Shown here: in pieces, positions 60,151 through 64,000 of the stretch
Layout of the letters: each line of letters opens with the position of its first letter
Numbering within the stretch: the first letter of the stretch is position 1
Origin: an uncultured Collinsella sp.
Lineage (GTDB): Bacteria > Actinomycetota > Coriobacteriia > Coriobacteriales > Coriobacteriaceae
DNA length: 64,000 nucleotides
Reading direction: 5' to 3'
Assembly: GCA_900757505.1 (NCBI GenBank)
Contig: CAAEOE010000035.1
Location: 1 to 64,000 of the forward strand
Notes under the pieces: model-generated
Database searches by the model: none
What the model was told of the DNA's origin: nothing
What the model saw: only the letters and a program-made list of their open reading frames with translations
Translations under genes and position numbers: made by a program

Positions 60151-62925
60151 GTGAGTCTCGGCAGCAAACTATCCAATGCAAAGGTGTCCTTTGCGATATT
60201 TAAGCGCGACATTAAGCGACTGCTTGTGAACCCCGTCGCCCTGGTGGTTACCCTAGGCGTGTGCGTTATTCCCTCGCTGTATGCCTGGTATAACATCGTG
60301 GCAAACTGGGATCCGTATGGAAACACCCAAGGCATCAAGATTGCTATCGCCAACAACGATCGAGGCACCCAAAACGACTTGGTGGGTGAGCTCAACGCTG
60401 GCGACAAAGTGGTCGACCAGCTCAAGGAGAATCATCAGTTGGGCTGGACGTTCGTCGACTCGACGGCCGATGCCAAGGAGGGCGTCGAGAGCGGCGAGTA
60501 CTATGCCGCCATCGTAATCCCCAAGAACTTCTCCGACAATCTTGTCTCGATGCTCGATGGCAATTACCGCCAGCCCAAGCTTACATATTACGTTAACGAG
60601 AAGAAGAGCGCCATTGCGCCCAAGGTGACCGATACCGGCGCCAATACTATCGAGGAGCAGATCAACTCGGAATTTGTCTCTACGGTAGGCAAGACTGTTG
60701 CCGGTATCGCCAAGGATGCCGGTGTCGATTTAAAGGACAAGGCAACCCAGACTCAGGACTCGCTGGCAAGTTCGGTGTCCGAGGCGTCCGACACCTTGGG
60801 CGAGGTGCGCGATTCGATTGGCGATATGAATGCCGCCATCGATAAGACGAGTGGCGCTATCGCCTCGGCTGATGCGGCACTTGCCGGCTTGCAAGGCCAG
60901 GCACCGTCGCTGACGCAGGCGATCTCCCAGGGCAACGACCTGCTGAGCGAAGCTCGCACCACGGCGGGCAACTCCATCACCTCGCTCTCCAAGGCGCTCT
61001 CGGAAGGCAGCCTTGCGCTCACCAAGACGTCGGCCTCTGCGAACGCTGCCATCGGCAAGCTGACGGGTGCGGTCACATCTACGACCACCCGTATCGACAA
61101 CTCGCTCGAGTCTCTTCAAGCGACGATCGACCACAATAAGGCCGTTATCGGGCACTTGGAGATTCTCGCCAATGACACGTCGACAGGTTCCGAGGAAATT
61201 GACGCGCGCATTGTATCGACCATCGATTTGCTTCGAGAGCAGAATGAAAAGCTTCAGAGCATCAAGGACGGTCTGTCTGCGCAGTCGAGCGCCATGGCGA
61301 ATGACGCAGCGGCTGTTTCGGGTGCCAGTGATGCTATCAATAACGCAATTCATACCGGTGCGACCAACCTTGGCCAAGCCCAGACGGACTTGGGCCAAAA
61401 CGCGCTGCCGAAGGCCTCGAGCGCGCTCGACTCTTTTGCTGCCGTTTCGGGCGACCTGACCGGTATCGTCTCGGGTATGACACCTACACTTGCAAATGCG
61501 CGCGGCACGTTGGCGCAGCTTAGCGCTACGCTCGGCCAGGCCAAGACCACGCTGTCCCAGACCGATTCCTCGCTTGCCAAGGTCCAGGACAAGCTTGCAA
61601 CCGCCGCCAATGACATCGCGGCGCTGCAGACCTCCGAGTCCATGGGCGAGCTGGCCGATCTGATGGGCGTCGATGTCAATGACGTGGCAGATTTCATGGC
61701 GTCTCCGGTTGAGCTGACGTCCAAGTCAATCTATCCGGTCAAGAGCTTTGGCTCGGGCATCGCGCCCTTCTACACCAATCTGGCGCTGTGGGTAGGCGGC
61801 TATGTGCTCATCGCTATCTACAAGCTCGAGGTCGACCGCGAGGGCATCGGTAGCTTTACGGCGCGTCAGGGCTACTTTGGCCGCTGGCTGCTGATGGTGA
61901 TCCTGGGTGCGTTCCAGGCCATTATCGTTACGGTGGGCGATTTGGTGATTGGCGTTCAGTGCGTCAATCCGCTGCTCTTTGTGCTGGGCGGCATTGCTAT
62001 CTCGTTCACCTACGTCAACATCATCTATGCGCTGTCCACTACCTTTAAGCATATCGGCAAGGCTATCGGCGTCATTCTCGTTATCGTGCAGATTCCGGGT
62101 TCGTCGGGCATGTATCCCATCGAGATGATGCCCGGCTTCTTCCAATGGCTGCATCCGCTGCTGCCCTTCACCTATGGCATCAACCTGCTGCGCGAGACCG
62201 TCGGTGGCATGTATTCGTTCAACTACCTGTTCAACCTGGGCATCCTGGGCGTATTCCTTATCATCGCGCTCTTTATCGGTCTGCAGCTGCGCCCGTTGCT
62301 GCTCAACCTCAACCTGCTCTTTGATAAACAGCTTTCCACGACGGGGCTCATGATCTGCGAGTCCAACGACCTGCCGCGCCAGCGCTATTCGCTGCGCACG
62401 GCCATGCGCGTCATGCTCGATTCGGATTCGTACCGTCGCGAGTTGCTCGATCATGCCGTGGCGTTTGAGCATCGCTACCCGTACTACATCAAGGGCGGTT
62501 TTGCCGCCGTGGTAGGCGTGCAGGTTCTGCTCTTTGTGCTTTCGACGGTGCTCGATATCGACAATAACGGCAAGATCATCCTGCTCGTTATCTGGATCAT
62601 TTCGGTTATCGCCATCTGTGGCTGGCTCATCAACATCGAGTACATCCGCGCGAGCCTCAATACCCAGATGCGCATCTCGGCGCTTTCGGATGAGGACCTG
62701 CGTCGCGAGATGCGCGAGCACACGGCCGCCATTCCTGCTGCCCGTCGCATGTTTGGTCTCAACGCCAGCGAGCGGGGCACCAAGGACAGCGAACAGCCCA
62801 CGAGCCGTCTGCCGCATACCGGTGCGCATCGTAAAGCTCATGATGCCGACGGCGTTGACAACGTAAACGGAAACGACGGGGACACCACCCCGCTTGGCAA
62901 GCACTCCAAAGGAGGTGAGGCATAA
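60151..62925 (+). CDS. YhgE/Pip domain-containing membrane protein 1
   Basis: A protein of about 924 residues. One N-terminal membrane helix (NPVALVVTLGVCVIPSLYAWYNI) begins the YhgE/Pip N-domain. A long region of about 400 residues is predicted alpha-helical/coiled coil. The C-terminal ABC-2-like membrane domain has five or six helices (APFYTNLALWVGGYVLIAIY onward). The family is linked to secretion, phage infection or ESX-like functions in Gram-positives; activity unknown. The start is uncertain: GTG 60151 is used; ATG 60136 and 60100 are in frame. AAAGGAGGT for the next gene lies in its end. Confidence 0.85.
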   Translation: MSLGSKLSNAKVSFAIFKRDIKRLLVNPVALVVTLGVCVIPSLYAWYNIVANWDPYGNTQGIKIAIANNDRGTQNDLVGELNAGDKVVDQLKENHQLGWTFVDSTADAKEGVESGEYYAAIVIPKNFSDNLVSMLDGNYRQPKLTYYVNEKKSAIAPKVTDTGANTIEEQINSEFVSTVGKTVAGIAKDAGVDLKDKATQTQDSLASSVSEASDTLGEVRDSIGDMNAAIDKTSGAIASADAALAGLQGQAPSLTQAISQGNDLLSEARTTAGNSITSLSKALSEGSLALTKTSASANAAIGKLTGAVTSTTTRIDNSLESLQATIDHNKAVIGHLEILANDTSTGSEEIDARIVSTIDLLREQNEKLQSIKDGLSAQSSAMANDAAAVSGASDAINNAIHTGATNLGQAQTDLGQNALPKASSALDSFAAVSGDLTGIVSGMTPTLANARGTLAQLSATLGQAKTTLSQTDSSLAKVQDKLATAANDIAALQTSESMGELADLMGVDVNDVADFMASPVELTSKSIYPVKSFGSGIAPFYTNLALWVGGYVLIAIYKLEVDREGIGSFTARQGYFGRWLLMVILGAFQAIIVTVGDLVIGVQCVNPLLFVLGGIAISFTYVNIIYALSTTFKHIGKAIGVILVIVQIPGSSGMYPIEMMPGFFQWLHPLLPFTYGINLLRETVGGMYSFNYLFNLGILGVFLIIALFIGLQLRPLLLNLNLLFDKQLSTTGLMICESNDLPRQRYSLRTAMRVMLDSDSYRRELLDHAVAFEHRYPYYIKGGFAAVVGVQVLLFVLSTVLDIDNNGKIILLVIWIISVIAICGWLINIEYIRASLNTQMRISALSDEDLRREMREHTAAIPAARRMFGLNASERGTKDSEQPTSRLPHTGAHRKAHDADGVDNVNGNDGDTTPLGKHSKGGEA

Positions 62926-64000
62926 ATGAAAAACATCCTGCACCTGTTTAAGCGCGATGTCCAAAACGTGTCTCGCTCCGTGATTGGCTTGATTGTCGTG
63001 ATGGGTCTCATTATCGTGCCGTGCCTGTACGCGTGGTTTAACATCGCCGGAAGCTGGGATCCGTATGGCAACACCGGCAATCTCAAGATCGCCGTGGTCA
63101 ACACCGACGAGGGCTACGAGAGCGATCTGATTCCCGTCGAGGTCAACGTGGGCGAAAACGTAACCTCCACCCTGCGCGGCAACGAGAACTTCGACTGGGT
63201 CGTCCTCAACGACCGCGATAAGGCGATTGAGGGCGTTAAGTCGGGCGCGTACTACGCTGCCGTCGTTATCCCTAAAACGTTTAGCGCCGACATGATGACG
63301 CTTTTCTCGACCGAGGTGAAGCACGCCGATATCGAGTTCTATGAGAATCAGAAGGCCAACGCCATCGCGCAGATCGTGACTGAAAAGGGTTCGAGCGCCG
63401 TCCAGAGTCAGGTCAACGAGACCTTTACCAAGACCATCACGACCATCGGCCTTAAGACCGTGTCCAGCCTGCTCGACTATATGAGCACCGACCAGGTGAG
63501 CAACTTTATCGCCAATCTGTCCTCGACGCTGGGCGATTCGGTCCAGGACCTGCAGGACGTTCAGGCCAGTGCAACGTCGCTTGCGGGCATTTTGAGTTCT
63601 ACGTCCGATTCACTGACATCGGCGGGCGGCATGCTCAAACAGTCCGGATCGACCGAGGAGTCGGTGAAGCAGCTCATGCAGCATGCCGAGAGCGGTATTG
63701 CCGATTCCGAGCAAGCGCTCAAGTCCGCCAGCGATGCAATCGATGCCGCTATTGATGGGAGCGCAGGTTCGTTCGATAACGTTTCTACCGAGCTCGCAAA
63801 GGCATTCGACGCTGCAAACCTGCATGTCAATCTTACGGTGCGTCAGCTCAACGATGGCGCAGCGTCACTCAAGAACCGTGCCGACGAGATTGATGCCACG
63901 GCGAATGAGCTCCGTAGTCTTGCTGGCCAGGTGAGTAACGATAAGCTCAAGGCAGGGCTTGAGGACGCGGCTGCTGAGCTTGACAAAACCGCGGCGGAGT
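62926..64000 (+). CDS. YhgE/Pip domain-containing membrane protein 2 (partial)
   Basis: The 3' end is cut by the window edge; about 358 residues are visible. It starts MKNILHLFKRDVQNVSRSV, a membrane helix with IVPCLYAWFNIAGSWDPYGNT, then the same N-domain as the upstream protein, and a Ser/Ala-rich coiled-coil region. It begins directly after the previous stop codon (TAAATG) with GGAGGTGAGG upstream, so the two are cotranslated and may form a heteromer. Confidence 0.9.
   Translation, partial: MKNILHLFKRDVQNVSRSVIGLIVVMGLIIVPCLYAWFNIAGSWDPYGNTGNLKIAVVNTDEGYESDLIPVEVNVGENVTSTLRGNENFDWVVLNDRDKAIEGVKSGAYYAAVVIPKTFSADMMTLFSTEVKHADIEFYENQKANAIAQIVTEKGSSAVQSQVNETFTKTITTIGLKTVSSLLDYMSTDQVSNFIANLSSTLGDSVQDLQDVQASATSLAGILSSTSDSLTSAGGMLKQSGSTEESVKQLMQHAESGIADSEQALKSASDAIDAAIDGSAGSFDNVSTELAKAFDAANLHVNLTVRQLNDGAASLKNRADEIDATANELRSLAGQVSNDKLKAGLEDAAAELDKTAAE

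Overview
The window looks like a chromosomal segment of a high-GC, Gram-positive gut actinobacterium of the class Coriobacteriia, most likely Collinsella or a close relative. This is inferred from the GC-rich codon use, the protein signatures, a Tad pilus locus without an outer-membrane secretin, and abundant hairpin-rich intergenic DNA. No 16S gene is present to confirm it. Most of the window is housekeeping DNA. I see no prophage, insertion sequence with a transposase, or CRISPR array.

Layout. 1-11.5 kb: tRNA-Val, an EamA-type permease, a DUF4012 membrane protein, glmM, an M32 carboxypeptidase, and pheS/pheT behind a T-box leader. 11.5-16.3 kb: an ECF-type Co/Ni importer (cbiM-cbiQ-cbiO) behind a NikR-like operator, a phospholipase C-like protein, and a convergent nuclease-like hypothetical protein. 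16.7-22.8 kb: pyruvate kinase, a Ca2+-type P-ATPase with a hairpin that covers its ribosome-binding site, and rsgA. 23-32.6 kb: a compact, translationally coupled tad/flp pilus locus (cpaB, tadZ, tadA, tadB, tadC, flp, several TadE/TadG-like pseudopilins) ending in a DUF192 gene. 32.6-33.2 kb: a toxin-antitoxin pair whose toxin frame is broken in a G5 run. 33.3-47.7 kb: five tRNA genes (Phe, Leu, two Arg, Ser) interspersed with a GH5-like protein, rsmI, metG, rsmA, tatD, an SPFH protein, rlmH, proC, serS and two hypothetical proteins. 48-54.7 kb: a D,D-carboxypeptidase and two two-component systems flanking pstB. 54.9-57 kb: an exopolysaccharide control triad (Wzz-like, BY-kinase, PHP phosphatase). 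57-64 kb: a GNAT enzyme, htpG and two tandem YhgE/Pip membrane proteins, the second cut by the window edge.

The most unusual feature is non-coding. Four of the five tRNA genes between 33.3 and 47.7 kb (Phe, Arg, Arg, Ser) are followed by the same composite element. After the tRNA and its terminator come an inverted copy of that tRNA's own T-arm, a series of GC-rich hairpins, and then a second direct copy of the tRNA 3' end with its terminator. The spacing between the two tails is almost constant (186, 190, 190, 190 bp). The hairpin stems differ in sequence between copies but stay paired. Each insert is too short to carry a gene. It looks like a family of non-autonomous, structure-bearing elements that target tRNA tails. 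A second hairpin family lies after glmM, pheS, the Ca2+-ATPase gene and htpG, and its long arms covary.

Several genes act together: the T-box couples pheST to Phe-tRNA charging, the NikR-like site suggests the ECF importer handles nickel, the tad genes build and export an Flp pilus, and PstB between two two-component systems suggests phosphate control. Start codons were chosen from Shine-Dalgarno spacing and gene overlaps, so several differ from the longest possible frame.
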